A stretch of DNA of 64,000 nucleotides from Lactuca virosa (taxonomy: Eukaryota > Streptophyta > Magnoliopsida > Asterales > Asteraceae), in contig CAKMRJ010000001.1 of the NCBI GenBank assembly GCA_928212115.1, forward strand, positions 362,231,912 to 362,295,911, in the 5' to 3' direction. The notes beneath the pieces are model-generated. The model was given only the letters and a program-made list of their open reading frames with translations, ran no database searches and was not told the DNA's origin. Shown here piece after piece: positions 9,845-20,167 of this stretch. How positions within the stretch are numbered: position 1 is the stretch's first letter; each line of letters starts with the position of its first letter. The translations under genes and the position numbers were made by a program.

Positions 9845-12643
9845 TATGACAACCGTCAAAATTCGAGTTAGTTTTAGATTTGACTAAACTTAGTTGCACA
9901 TATAGGCACTACACATACTATACTTAGTAACTAGAAGCTAAGTTATAACCTACTAGAAACTTGGAAACAATTAGAATCAATGGATAGTGTACTTAGATTT
10001 CACATTGATATGTGATTTCTACATCTACTGAGTTGTAGTGACTATCCATATTTGGGTCACTCTTTGACTCGAACACCTTTTCATGAATCATATACACACA
10101 TCATGCACTTGACCTAGTAGTAGAAATTAGGTCCAAGTCTCATAGAAACTTAAGTCAAAGTTGAAGACTAGGACTAGTATACTTGGTTCTTCAAGTTCAC
10201 TTGAATCTCGGAACCACTACATATAAATGCCAATAAACCGACAAAAATAAATTAAAAACATTATTTATAACTATAAAAGAGTTATAATACCACAAGATAA
10301 TTTAAAGTCTCAAATATTCAATTTATTTTGATATTCAAAGTTTATTAAACTCCAAAACCCTTAAATGCCCTAAAACTCATATTTATAAACTTTAACCTTA
10401 AAAATCCTATAAAAGTAATTATGAACCTTATAATATTATCTTATCATAATAATTATTATGAAATACAATCAATGAAAAATAAAGATTTAGTTATTAACAT
10501 TTACCCTTGATTTATATGTCAAAAATCAAGAGTTTTATGCATAAAAACTAGGTTAAGGTGCACATTTTATAAAAAGTTGGATATTTTTATAAAAGATTTG
10601 AATTTTTATAAAAGAAACAAGAGAGAGGGAGCCTCTCCCCCCCCCCCCCCCCCCGAAAATTCGTCCTCTCTCTCCCATTATCTCTCTTCCCCAAAATTTG
10701 AATCATTTATCACCTCTCCACACTTCACCTCCTCATTCTCTCTCACACTCTTCATCACCATCACATTTTCTCTCTTCCCCTCACCCTAACCACGAAATGT
10801 TACAGAAAAATAGCTCCAAGAACACACCTTAAAATCTAAATATTCATCATTTGAAGTAATCTTGAAGGTAATCCTGAATTTTCTTTCATTCTACTTCACT
10901 TTTCCTTCAAGTTTTGCTATTTTCTTATACTTTCTCCTTCTTCTCCTTCTTCATCTTCTTCAAACTTGTTTTTTTTTGTTAAAATGGTTTTTAGAACATC
11001 ATGGATGTGTTTTAACACCATGCATGTATGATAAACAAGGCTGCATGTTCATGATCTTAGTGCAAAAATCGATTTTACGGATTAAAACATCAAACTCAAG
11101 TTAAGTGTTTTTGAGAAACAAAATTTTGTTCATAAATGCATGTATACATTTTGATAAGTTTTAATCTTTTGATCTCTGGAAACATGACTAGAATATAAGT
11201 TTATCATGATATCTTTAAATTATTTCAAAAGATTTACTCAAAGAAATGATGAAAACTCACTTTTCTAACCAATCATCATGCATGCAATCTGCTAGATTTC
11301 TTTACCTGACTAGAATATAAGTTAGTAAACATCTCTCATGAAGCTTCATCGATTTCTGTTACTGTTTATTATGGTTTTTAATTTTTTTTTATTTAGCTCC
11401 AATAAATCATAAAACCACTTTACGGAATGTGAAAATATTATTTCTTATTTTTCACAGCTTTAACCTTACATTTAAGACTCGGAAAAATATATTGGGAATT
11501 TTTCAAAGTATATATCTATTTTTCCATGATTTTGGTGTTTATAATGGATTAAAAACAGGAAAAATAATTTTACTCGTCCAAAATTCATGTAAATTTACCA
11601 AAAACTCTTGCATTAAGTTAGGATGATAAATAAAAATTTTGAAGATTTTTATCTTCTGTATGCTATTTTTCTTCTATTTTCGCAAGATTTAATACACTTA
11701 AATGTACAAAAATCATAAAATTGGGTTAAATAGTTTAGAAATCCATTTTTATATTTTTCCCACCTTAAGTATGTGTAATAACACTTGTAAAAAAAGGTTT
11801 TATAAATTTTTGAAATTGTTATCTATTTATTTCTATTTTTATAGATTAAATACACAAAAATCAGAAAAATTGTGTTAAACTTTTTGAAAACACATATTAA
11901 TATTATTCCCAGATTATGTACACTGTAAAACAGTTACACAAAAACTATAAGAATTTTTCATGATAATTTACTATTTTTCCATGATTTTATGATTAAATGG
12001 TGAAAAATAGTTAGACAAATAAAAAATTGAAGAACATTTATCTTAAGGTCTTTGACTTCAATTAAAACTGAAATACAAAGTTTGGGAAATTTAGAACGAA
12101 ATTGATTTAGTTTTTGAATATTTAATCATTAGAACACCTCTTAAAATGTTAAATATTAACATTCCAATAATGAGAATTTTCCACTTAAATTGTTATATAA
12201 CAATTGAATCATTGAAATTTAATTTTCACAGAAAAATATTTGTAACTTATCAATATTAAATTTTGACACAATATTGGCATATTTCTATTGTAGTAGTAAG
12301 TATACTAGTGTTAGATTTTGATTAGAGACTCACTAGCGAATACCATTATTGTAGGAATCGGTAGTGGCACACGTGGAACGTAGTTCAAGGAACCATTTGC
12401 ATCATCTCAATGCATTGTGAGTATTCATGACTCCCCTATTTTCGGTTTTTAAATGTTTTGGGGTGGAAAAGCATGTCCTAAAATTTTTATGTTCGTTGTA
12501 TTTATTTTGACTCGTATGAAACTTGGTTGCTATATTTCGTATGTATGTGTATGTTACTTTAATTCATGAGGACTGTATCGCGGTTAAGTCCCTGGAATCT
12601 CTAGACACAACTCATTAACTCTTTTGAGCCTATGGTTATTATG

Positions 12644-12696
12644 GATAGCGCTATCAGGAGGTAGACAACTCCTCACTCGCACGATTCGCTTGAGTG
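12644..12696 (+). promoter_or_regulatory. Palindrome plus two hairpins in LTR1 (structured module)
   Basis: GATAGCGCTATC (12644-12655, self-complementary) is followed at once by stem AGGAG/CTCCT (12656-12660 with 12669-12673) and then stem CACTC/GAGTG (12674-12678 with 12692-12696). The 5' LTR has the same at 6492-6544. Element 2 (15525-15577) and the gypsy LTR (38503-38555) have the same order of parts with different stem sequences. Confidence 0.55.
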
Positions 12697-13162
12697 CATT
12701 TTACCATTTTATACACTATGTTTGCGATACACATAGTAGTCAATAGGGCACGATTCGGTCATTAGGCTTGGGTTGTGAACTCATGAATGGAAACTTGAGG
12801 CACATACGAATCTTTATGCACATACGAAACTTGTATTCTCATGTTAGCAACGACACTTGTATACTTATTTTTAGCAATGAAACTTGTATACTTATTTTTA
12901 GCAATGAAACTTGTATACTTATTTTAGCAACGAAACTTTTATGCTTATTATAGCAACGAACTTTGTTTCTCATTATAGCAACAAACTTTTATTACTGAAA
13001 ACTTATATACTTGTTTTAGCAATGAAATTGTTTGCTCCTTGTAACAACGAATATTATTTCGATTCTTGAAAACTCATTTTAGCAATATACTTTTATTTAT
13101 GGAAACTTTTATCAAAACTTTTATTTCGATTCTTGAAACCAATATTATTTTTTTATCTGTGA

Positions 13163-13188
13163 GTACTCACCAACTATTTTTATAGTTG
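13163..13188 (+). promoter_or_regulatory. ACTCAC motif with hairpin near LTR1 3' end
   Basis: TACTCAC then CAACTA-TTTTTA-TAGTTG (13171-13188), 241 bp before the LTR end. The 5' LTR copy is at 7046-7063. The hairpin lies at a similar distance from the end in the other three LTR families, with different but still paired stems. Confidence 0.55.
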
Positions 13189-13429
13189 ACGCTCGTTTTA
13201 CATGCTTTTCAGGAATCATCGAGTAAGTGGCAGTTAGGGACACATCACTTTTAGGAGCATTCGCATGTGTTGTAATTCAGTTTTCATTGTAATTTGTTTT
13301 AAAAGTTGTTCAAACCCATTGTAAATTTGTAATGATTTTTAATACTATGGTTGGTGTTGTCTTTTAACTTTTGCTATGAAACCCTTTATACTTTCATGCC
13401 TCGTGTTTTCGCTTTAGCGGGGTGTGACA

Positions 13430-13712
13430 ATCTAGTCAAAGTCAACTCTGGGTCAAAGTCAACATCTGGTTGACTCAACTCCCTGAGTTGACCCCACAAC
13501 TCGTCGAGTTCCATAATCCTGAGAGCGCTAAAACTTCGACCCTACTCACCAAGTCTTACAGGGACTGGCCAAGTTCTCCTTTAACAAAGTTGGGACCTTC
13601 TACAATTGACTCGCCGAGTTCATCCTTGAAATCGTCGAGTTCATCTTCATTCGGGTTAAAGAGTTTAGTCCTAGACTCGCCGAGTTCTTTTCGAAATCGT
13701 CTATTTCGTCTT
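13430..13712. other. Spacer between two LTR elements, rich in CG palindromes
   Basis: 283 bp with several TCGNCGAGTT blocks like those of LTR3. Probably a remnant of older LTR3-family sequence into which elements 1 and 2 inserted. No convincing gene. Confidence 0.55.
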
Positions 13713-13972
13713 TGTCACACCCCCAGATCGGAAAGGCGGAAACGTACGGGGGCGGATGACGTTATGTAAGCATCACAACACATGTATCATAGTAATCAAA
13801 GTAACAACAACCATTATATTAATAATATAAATTTTTCATTTTGTTCAAAACATTTCATAGTTTACAATAAAACTATAGCAAAAGATATGATGTAAGCTTC
13901 GTCTTCACAACGCCTGAGAGAGAGTACCTGTCTACTAACGATCCTAAGAATACAATTGGTTTGAAAATGTAT

Positions 13973-13992
13973 CAACAATAAAGTTGGTGAGT
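13973..13992 (-). promoter_or_regulatory. ACTCACC motif with hairpin in LTR2
   Basis: On the minus strand GAACTCACC then CAAC-TTTATT-GTTG, 260 bp before the LTR end at 13713. The 5' LTR remnant has the same block at about 20432-20444. Confidence 0.5.
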
Positions 13993-14121
13993 TCATAAAT
14001 ATTTTTGTTATAGAAAGTATATTCTTTATTCGTTTGAAAAGTTCGCCAGTTCCTTCAGAAAATTCTTTATTTTACTGGTGATAAATGATAAGTAAAACGA
14101 CTCATGATTGTTCCTTCTACG

Positions 14122-14291
14122 AGTACTTAGTGAATACAAGTCATATACATTTCAGATCGAACAGACAGTCGACTATGTGGTTCTACCCCAAGCCCACAAC
14201 CAAACAAGGAACAGGAAATGAGGTGTAATCCACACATCCCACTATCTGTCGGATCCTCATGTATATAACCCTAACGTATTCACTAAGTACT
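14122..14291. repeat. Foldback unit H1 (LTR2, copy A)
   Basis: Outer 16 bases (14122-14137) are the exact complement of 14276-14291. Inner arms GACAGTCGA and ACTATCTGTC also pair around an unpaired core, AGCCCACAACCAAACAAGGA. First of four units in the LTR. Confidence 0.85.
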
Positions 14292-14389
14292 TTTAACGTT
14301 AAGTTTAATGGTCCTTTATATTTGAACGAAAACGTTCCTTTAGAAAATCCTATATTTTCTTTATAAGAATGTGATAATACCCGTTCCTT

Positions 14390-14570
14390 CTATGATCATT
14401 TAGTGAATACAAATTATATATAATACAGATCAATTAGACAATTGAATGTGTGAATCTGCCCTAAGCCCACACCCAAACAAGGAATAGGAAATGAGGCAGA
14501 AGTCACACATTCCACTGTCTACCGGATCTTTATTATATATAACTCTAAAGTATTCACCAAGTAATCATAG
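14390..14570. repeat. Foldback unit H2 (LTR2, copy A)
   Basis: CTATGATCATTTAGTGAATAC pairs, with a few mismatches, with the last 21 bases (GTATTCACC...ATCATAG). GAATGTGTGA and TCACACATTC pair perfectly inside. Same core as H1, with imperfect pairing continuing outward. Confidence 0.85.
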
Positions 14571-14664
14571 AGTTAACAGTTATGATCCTTTTTGAAAGGA
14601 TGAATGAGTTTCCTTTAGAAAATCCAATATTTTCTTGGTAAAATAGTAACCACAATAGTTCCTT

Positions 14665-14846
14665 CTACAATCACTTAGTTTATACTAGTTATATATAACC
14701 TAATATCGAACGGACAGTTGAATGTGTGTATCTTCCCTAAGCCCACAACCAAACAAGGAACATGAAATAAGGTGGAAGTCACACATTCCACTGCCTATCG
14801 GATATTACTTATATATAACTCTGATGTATAAACTAAGGAATTATAG
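14665..14846. repeat. Foldback unit H3 (LTR2, copy A)
   Basis: Ends CTACAATCACTTAGTTTATA and TATAAACTAAGGAATTATAG pair with few mismatches; inner GAATGTGTG pairs with CACACATTC. In copy B this unit lost 13 bp from its left arm. Confidence 0.85.
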
Positions 14847-15173
14847 AGTTAACCTTTAAAGGTCCTTTATATTATACTAGTTCGTAAAGAAGAGTTGAAC
14901 CTTTCGTAAATAGGTTCCTCGTTCCATTTACTCTGTTATAAAACATTGTTTTCAGAAAGTTAATTCGAAAACTGTTTATGTTCCAAAATAACGATGTAAA
15001 CCATAGAAAATCCTATATTTTCTAAAAAACCGATTTGTAGTCTTAATCGCTCCAAGACCGAGAAGCACAAGTATAATTACCATACTTAGCTTAATGATAC
15101 CCAGTTTTGTTTATCAGTAACTCTATCTGAACATGTGATTACCCTGAAAACTCGATGTACCGATACTACCTTC

Positions 15174-15356
15174 CTATGATCACTTAGTACATACGAGTTG
15201 TATAATACCGAGATCGAATAGACAGTTGAATGCGTGAATCTGCCCTAAGCCCACAACCAAACACGGACCAGGAAATGAGGTGGAAGTCACATATTCCACA
15301 GTCTAACGGACTTCAATTTTATCTAACCCTATTGTATATACTGAGAAATCATATAG
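15174..15356. repeat. Foldback unit H4 (LTR2, copy A)
   Basis: Ends CTATGATCACTTAGTACATA and ATATACTGAGAAATCATATAG pair imperfectly; the GATACTA / TAGTATC pairing extends just outside the unit. Same core with small changes. Confidence 0.85.
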
Positions 15357-15524
15357 TTAGTATCCCTTGAGACGGTTGAAGTAAAAGTATATTACTACGT
15401 ACATATATCGTTGTTTTCTCTTTGTGAGGTCTTATAACCATACTAATATGACAGATATCCTGATATGACTTGAAATGTTGTCAATATCAAAAATGACGTT
15501 TGTCACCCGCAAACCTGCCTGTCA

Positions 15525-15577
15525 AACTGTAGCTAACAGTTAGGGTGCGGGATTGTCGATCCCGTATAGATCTATAC
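15525..15577 (-). promoter_or_regulatory. Palindrome plus two hairpins in LTR2 (structured module)
   Basis: Read on the minus strand: palindrome GTATAGATCTATAC (15577-15564), stem GGGAT/ATCCC with 5-base loop (15563-15549), then stem AACTGT/ACAGTT with 5-base loop (15541-15525). The gypsy LTR has the same palindrome with stem GGGGG/CCCCC and the same second stem. Confidence 0.65.
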
Positions 15578-16708
15578 ACAAACTCACGCTCTCCTGACAA
15601 GAGACTCTAGTTCATAAGAATGGAATTCTCTTGGTACTTAGGTAAGTACTCGACCACGAGACTCACAATTAGTTACAACTATTTACAAGTAATAATGAAA
15701 AGGCCTTTTTATAAATAAAAAATAATTTCTTAAAAAGATTCCTTGGTTCCATAAACTATACCTTTTATAATTTATTAGTTTATTTTGATGTTTTAACAAA
15801 TTTCATGTTTAAATACATATAAACGTTAAGAAAAACATAACAAGTAAAATTAGATTTTTAAACACAAGATTTATTGTGTTTTAATTGTATTCCCCCCCCC
15901 CCCCTTTAAAACATTAAAAAGCATGGAAAATATAGGGGTATGTACTCACCTTATGTTGGGATTCGATTGAAGATTTGGTATAGGACGTTAACTACACAAG
16001 CGAAGTCTTGATAACAAAACCGGTCCTAAACACAATTTATGTAATATATAGGTATACTATTAATGAATATATTCCTAAGAATGATAGGAAATCGAACTAA
16101 TCTGAAAGTTTAACTTACAAATAAGGGTGTTAGAAACAAAGTTTGGAGACTGCAAGAGGGTTCACGGCTAGTTGGGTGTTCACGGCCCATGAATAGCTTG
16201 TGTTCTTGAGTTTATGGCCAGCTGTTCTTGAAGGATGATGAAGATTCAAGTGTTTTTGGCTGGAGATTTGTGTGTGTTCTTGGTGTTCTTGGTGGAACGA
16301 TGAATATACAAGTGTTCACGGCTGAAAGTTCTTGAAGGAAAGAAGAACACTTGAAGATCCTAGCAATATCCTAAGAAGATTCAAAGGAGAGTGGATGATA
16401 TTTGAGAGAGAATGGTGTTTTATGGTTGAAGATCTTGAGAGAGAAGGAGTGGTTCACGACTGGAGATGAAGAAATGAGGATAAAATCGATCAAACACTTG
16501 CGGCCGGTGAAGGTTTGTGGCCTGCGAGTCGTTTGCGGTCTGAGGCTAAGAAAGAAGAGTCTTCGGACTTTATGTTTTTACAACACTTAGATTATACAAC
16601 ACTTTTACCAAGTGTTTTTAATGTTTCAAATATAATTATTTTAACTTCATTAAAATAATAAATCATTAAGTTTGACCTTCACAAGACTGAAAATAACGGG
16701 TTATCACA

Positions 16709-16722
16709 TTATCCCCACATTA
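16709..16722 (-). other. Polypurine tract of LTR element 2
   Basis: Minus-strand AATGTGGGGATAA abuts the LTR start; upstream of it ATTTCGGGACGAAGTTCCC resembles the end of gypsy integrase coding. Confidence 0.7.
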
Positions 16723-16942
16723 AAGGGAACTTCGTCCCGAAATTCAGAATTCTAAGTGGTTACTCTTGAATTTGGGAAAAAGATGGGTATTTCGGTTCTA
16801 TCTGATCCTCTGTTCTAAATGGTAAGATTGTGCGGGTTTGGCTTATTTGACTACGTTTATCCAACTGGTAGGATGTTCACTCGTAGTTCTGGGCAGCTTT
16901 GTCCTGAATTTCATGGTAAGACTCATACTTGGTTCGTCCATC

Positions 16943-17114
16943 ATCGCCTCGTGTATATAAGTCGTATATAATTAAGATTAAAAAGACGTTCGGATGGGTG
17001 ACTCTGCCCCAGGTCCACAACCAACCAAGGAACATGAGATAGGGCGGAATCACACATCCTAAATCTGTAGAATCTTAATTATATACCACCCTCGCGTATA
17101 CACTTAGCAGTGAT
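16943..17114. repeat. Foldback unit H5 (interior of element 2, copy A)
   Basis: GTATATAATTAAGATT pairs with AATCTTAATTATATAC; the ends ATCGCCTCGTGTATA and GTATACACTTAGCAGTGAT pair with mismatches. Core CCACAACCAACCAAGGAACA. It lies between the protease remnant and the polypurine tract. Confidence 0.85.
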
Positions 17115-17219
17115 AGATTAACCGTATTTGTATTTAGCCTCTGTGCTTGAACTTGACTTGTTGCATGAGTGGTGTTCCTATGAGATCTATTGGAAATACT
17201 TCGGAAGGATTGGAGACTT

Positions 17220-17465
17220 TCAGAATATCCTCGGGGTGTTTTCCCCTTTAAGTTTCTTGTCTACGAAGTAATCTATAAAGGCGTGGTACCCCTCACATGG
17301 GTACTTCTGAGTTTTGAAATGATAGACGATATGAAGGTTCGTGTTAAGTTTATCGCTATAAACTGAAAGGATTTCGTTACACGGTTGATTAAAGTGAAGG
17401 GTATTTACATAGCACATGAAATTGGTATGGTGGGGACCAAACCAATACATTTCTAAAGACGACAT
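17220..17465 (-). pseudogene. Retropepsin/pol N-terminal remnant of LTR element 2
   Basis: An 81-codon open stretch aligns with the part of gypsy pol just after the protease core: residues 5-14 EMYWFGPHHT match GMDWLSPHHA of the gypsy element at 36026, and NLHIVYHFKTQKYPCEGYHA matches its NLRLISCIKAQKYLRKKDLT. The DTG active-site part is not recognisable upstream, and the frame ends where the linker to reverse transcriptase should begin. Non-functional remnant. Confidence 0.7.
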
Positions 17466-17664
17466 CGAAACTTCTTATCGTGACGGTTGTTAAGTCGAAT
17501 AGAACGACAAACTATTATATATATATGTTTTCAGTGCCTTCCGGTTTTATCCTTGATATTACTACTGCAAACAATATGTACCGCATTAAGCGAGTACTAG
17601 CAGTATGAGTGTTCTGATAATCGAGACTGATTAATTTTATAAAAACAATCCCTAACATGTCTTT

Positions 17665-17842
17665 CTATAATCGCTTGGTGTATACAAGTCATGTATAATT
17701 AAGATTGGAAAGACAGTCGACAGAGCGACTCTGCCCTATATCCACAACCAGACAAGGAATAGGAAATAAGGCGGAATCACTCACTCTAAGCCTACAAATC
17801 TTAATTATAAATGACCCTAATGTATACACTAAGCCAGCATAG
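17665..17842. repeat. Foldback unit H6 (interior of element 2, copy A)
   Basis: CTTGGTGTATACA pairs with TGTATACACTAAG and ATAATTAAGATT with AATCTTAATTAT; core CCACAACCAGACAAGGAATA. It lies between the gag zinc knuckles and the protease remnant, inside what should be protease coding sequence. Confidence 0.85.
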
Positions 17843-18007
17843 CTTATCTGTAAGGGTTCTTGGTTTTTATATGAAGGATCTGTTAACTTATGATTTTTAA
17901 TTTTAATTGTCAAATATTTTTCGTGAAAATTCGATGTTTAATTATTGTTGTTTAGAAAAAGTACTAAAATCCTAGAAGGTTACTCGTTGCTCCTTTATGT
18001 CCTATCA

Positions 18008-18604
18008 TTAAACTCCTCCAGCTCCTCCGTTATTCTTCTCTATTGGACAATCTCTTTTGACGTGTCCCATTTCACCACATAAATGGCATATTGGACTTAC
18101 TCCAACATTGGTGGTTAAAGTGAGGTGTTCCACTAGAGTCCTACAGAAGCGGGCGGTGTGCCCCTTCATGTTGCATCTATTGCAATGCAGCACTCGACAG
18201 ACTCCATAATGATGGTAGTTGTACTTGCAGCAGTGTGGGAGGTTTCCTAAGTACGGTGTGGTCGGTGTTGGGATAGCATGGCTGATGGGGATATTAACTG
18301 CCCCAGTTTGTTGCCCTTCGGTAGGTCCTTGAGTTGAACTACTCCCTTTCTCGTTCTCGAACTTTCGTTTTAGGATATTAGGTTGGAGGTTTGGACTGTC
18401 TTTACAAACAGACACTCATTGCTGTACTTGGTTATCACCGTGATTGGGATTGCCGATAACATTTCCATTAACATTTGCGTTGTTAGCATTAAGGTGAGCC
18501 ATGACAACTACTACGGAAACTGTGACCGCAGCTTGAAAGGTGACCGAATCTATCTGAAGGATTGGTGTTCTGCCGGTGGGTTGGTTACGTTTCTTTGGAG
18601 GCAT
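18008..18604 (-). pseudogene. Broken gag of LTR element 2 (N-terminus and zinc knuckles)
   Basis: From ATG at 18604: MPPKKRNQPTG, then FQAAVTVSVVVVMAHLN, similar to the gag start of the gypsy element. At 18418-18416 there is an in-frame TGA, after which the same frame continues into a Lys-rich stretch, a Cys/His block (CCKYNYHH, CRVLHC) and two knuckles, CNRCNMKGHTARFC and CHLCGEMGHVKRDC (both CX2CX4HX4C). About 250 residues of the main gag domain found in the gypsy element are missing between the two parts, so a large deletion joined them. Copy B has the same structure, so the deletion predates the duplication. Confidence 0.8.
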
Positions 18605-19510
18605 GATTCTGTTACAAGGTGAGGAAACGAGCTCGTGAACAATGATGGTTGTTTCTAGATCTATTCTAATTATTTATATACACATATAAATTTTCCGCGT
18701 TTCGATATATGGTTCACAAAGTTTCGACCTACGTCCCTACGATGCAGTCCTGGTAAAAGGGTAGAAGTAAGTTTTTAGACAGGGTTATAAACTGAGTGTC
18801 ATCCGAACTAAGTTATCTTTGGTTGGAGAATGTTATATTCCAACATCAGAAAGATTTGAAAACAATTCATATCAGAGTCTACAAAAAACAGACTTATGAA
18901 TTTTTAGAAATAATCAATCTCAAATGAGATTTTGTGATCTGATTTACTGTTACTAGTCGTGACGGAAAAAAGCGATAAGCTTATACCTAATGTGAGTAGT
19001 GTAATCACTAACTCACTAGGTTGTATTAATTTATTAGCTATTAGCGTGATGCAAAAGGTACTCAACCACTTCGCATGAATCACACGTGGTTTTCCTCTAT
19101 TCTCTGTTCTACTCTCGGTGGTAATGATTTGTTCTCTCCTGGTATATAAATGGTGTCCTCCTTCGTAGGTATATTGAATTTCCGTATAGTCTTACTTCAG
19201 ATTCTGACACTGGTCTCCATTACTTCATAACGGAGAGTTTGAATCCTGGAAGTGCATGCAAACTTCTCATCAGTGCCCTTAATAAGGTAAAGGCACTTGG
19301 TGATTTCTATAGTTTCTTCACTCCTCTTCGGTTTCCTTCTCGGAATCCTCCAAATGAAACTCTTCTGGATCTGTCTCAACTCCTCTATTAGTTGTCTACG
19401 ATGTCTAGGTGTGTCGGTTGTGCGAGAATGGATGTGACTAAAGAATCTACGAGATTAATTAAACATCTTTATTAAAAATAAATTTTACGAGGATGATCCT
19501 TACTGGTCTT

Positions 19511-19692
19511 TCTATAATCACGCAGTGTGTACAGATTATATATAATCCAGATCAAATAGACCTTTGAATAAGTGATCCTACTCTGAAGCCACAGCCAAAC
19601 AAGGAACAGGTAGCAGAGTGAAAATCACTAATTCTAAGTCTATGAAATCTCAATTATATATAACCTTAATGTATACACTTAGTAATCATAGA
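19511..19692. repeat. Foldback unit H7 (leader of element 2)
   Basis: TCTATAATCACGCAGTGTGT pairs with ATACACTTAGTAATCATAGA with a few mismatches; pairing continues outward (CCTTACTGG at 19498 with CCAGTAAGG at 19698), giving about 215 bp in all. Core GCCACAGCCAAACAAGGAAC. Its copy-B counterpart lies beyond the window. Confidence 0.8.
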
Positions 19693-19981
19693 CTTACCAG
19701 TAAGGGTCTCTTTTAGTTTTCACATAAGTTATTTATGGTACCTAAAATACTCATATAGTATTTTATGTTTGATCCTAGGATTCCTTTATGTATGGGGTTG
19801 GAAATTTTTACACTTGCTGCAACACCACTATCACTCCCAAACACATGTTGGTCATATCTTAAATAAATATAATTGATCAGGCTATATTGATCCCAGATAT
19901 GATTACATAACTGTCCAGGTTTGACTGTAGTGTCCAGCATCCAAATACTTATGTTTTGTTCTTCTTGTGATACTTGTTCTA

Positions 19982-20034
<53 letters not shown>
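19982..20034. repeat. (GT)n(AT)n microsatellite
   Basis: A few GT units run into about 22 AT units. Likely length-variable and self-pairing. Confidence 0.95.
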
Positions 20035-20035
<1 letters not shown>

Positions 20036-20153
20036 TTTTATAAAATATTGTTATATTTTAATGTATAATTCTTCGTCAGAGTGTTTTAGTCCCATTATAT
20101 TTATAGTTGTATATCTTTTATAGGTTGATATACTTAGTTCATTATAAAAAATG

Positions 20154-20166
20154 CTCATATACCAAT
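20154..20166 (-). other. Primer-binding site of LTR element 2 (mutated)
   Basis: Minus strand TTGGTATATGAGC beside the LTR end (20168). It matches the tRNA-Met type TTGGTATCAGAGC except for two bases. Confidence 0.6.
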
Positions 20167-20167
20167 C

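Larger units (their letters stand above)
5803..13429 (+). mobile_element. LTR element 1, copy A: long LTRs, non-coding interior (LARD-like)
   Basis: The 3' LTR is 9845-13429 and the 5' LTR fragment is 5803-7305, its left part replaced by the MULE. The interior (7306-9844) has a primer site and a polypurine tract but no gag or pol. LTR ends are TGTGACAACC... (TATGACAACC in this copy) and ...GGGGTGTGACA. Length and lack of coding match large retrotransposon derivatives mobilised in trans. ATTTCGGGACGAAATTC just before the polypurine tract resembles the end of gypsy integrase coding, suggesting Ty3/gypsy ancestry. Confidence 0.8.
9845..13429 (+). repeat. LTR1 3' LTR, full length (copy A)
   Basis: 3585 bp, from TATGACAACC (TG mutated to TA; TGTGACAACC in copy B) to GGGGTGTGACA. 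It includes a poly-C tract (about 10640-10655), the minisatellite, a palindrome-hairpin module (12644-12696) and an ACTCAC hairpin (13171-13188). Relative to copy B it lacks 578 bp near 11312, a deletion carrying a short copied filler. Confidence 0.9.
13713..16708 (-). repeat. LTR2, full 3' LTR (copy A)
   Basis: 2996 bp; on the minus strand it runs from TGTGATAACCCG to GGGGGTGTGACA, preceded by a polypurine tract (16709-16722). It contains four foldback units (H1-H4), the palindrome-hairpin module, a poly-C tract (about 15891-15904) whose length differs in copy B, and a diverged TTGGTGAGTTC hairpin region. Confidence 0.9.
18605..20153. other. Leader region of LTR element 2, copy A
   Basis: 1.5 kb between primer site and gag start (minus), with no coding signal. 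It contains foldback unit H7 and a long AT dinucleotide run. Confidence 0.65.

Noticed and set aside
10577..11104. Frames through the poly-C tract and CT-rich part of LTR1 (a 179-codon version at 55209)
   Set aside because: Their length depends on homopolymer length, which differs between the two copies; composition is low-complexity.
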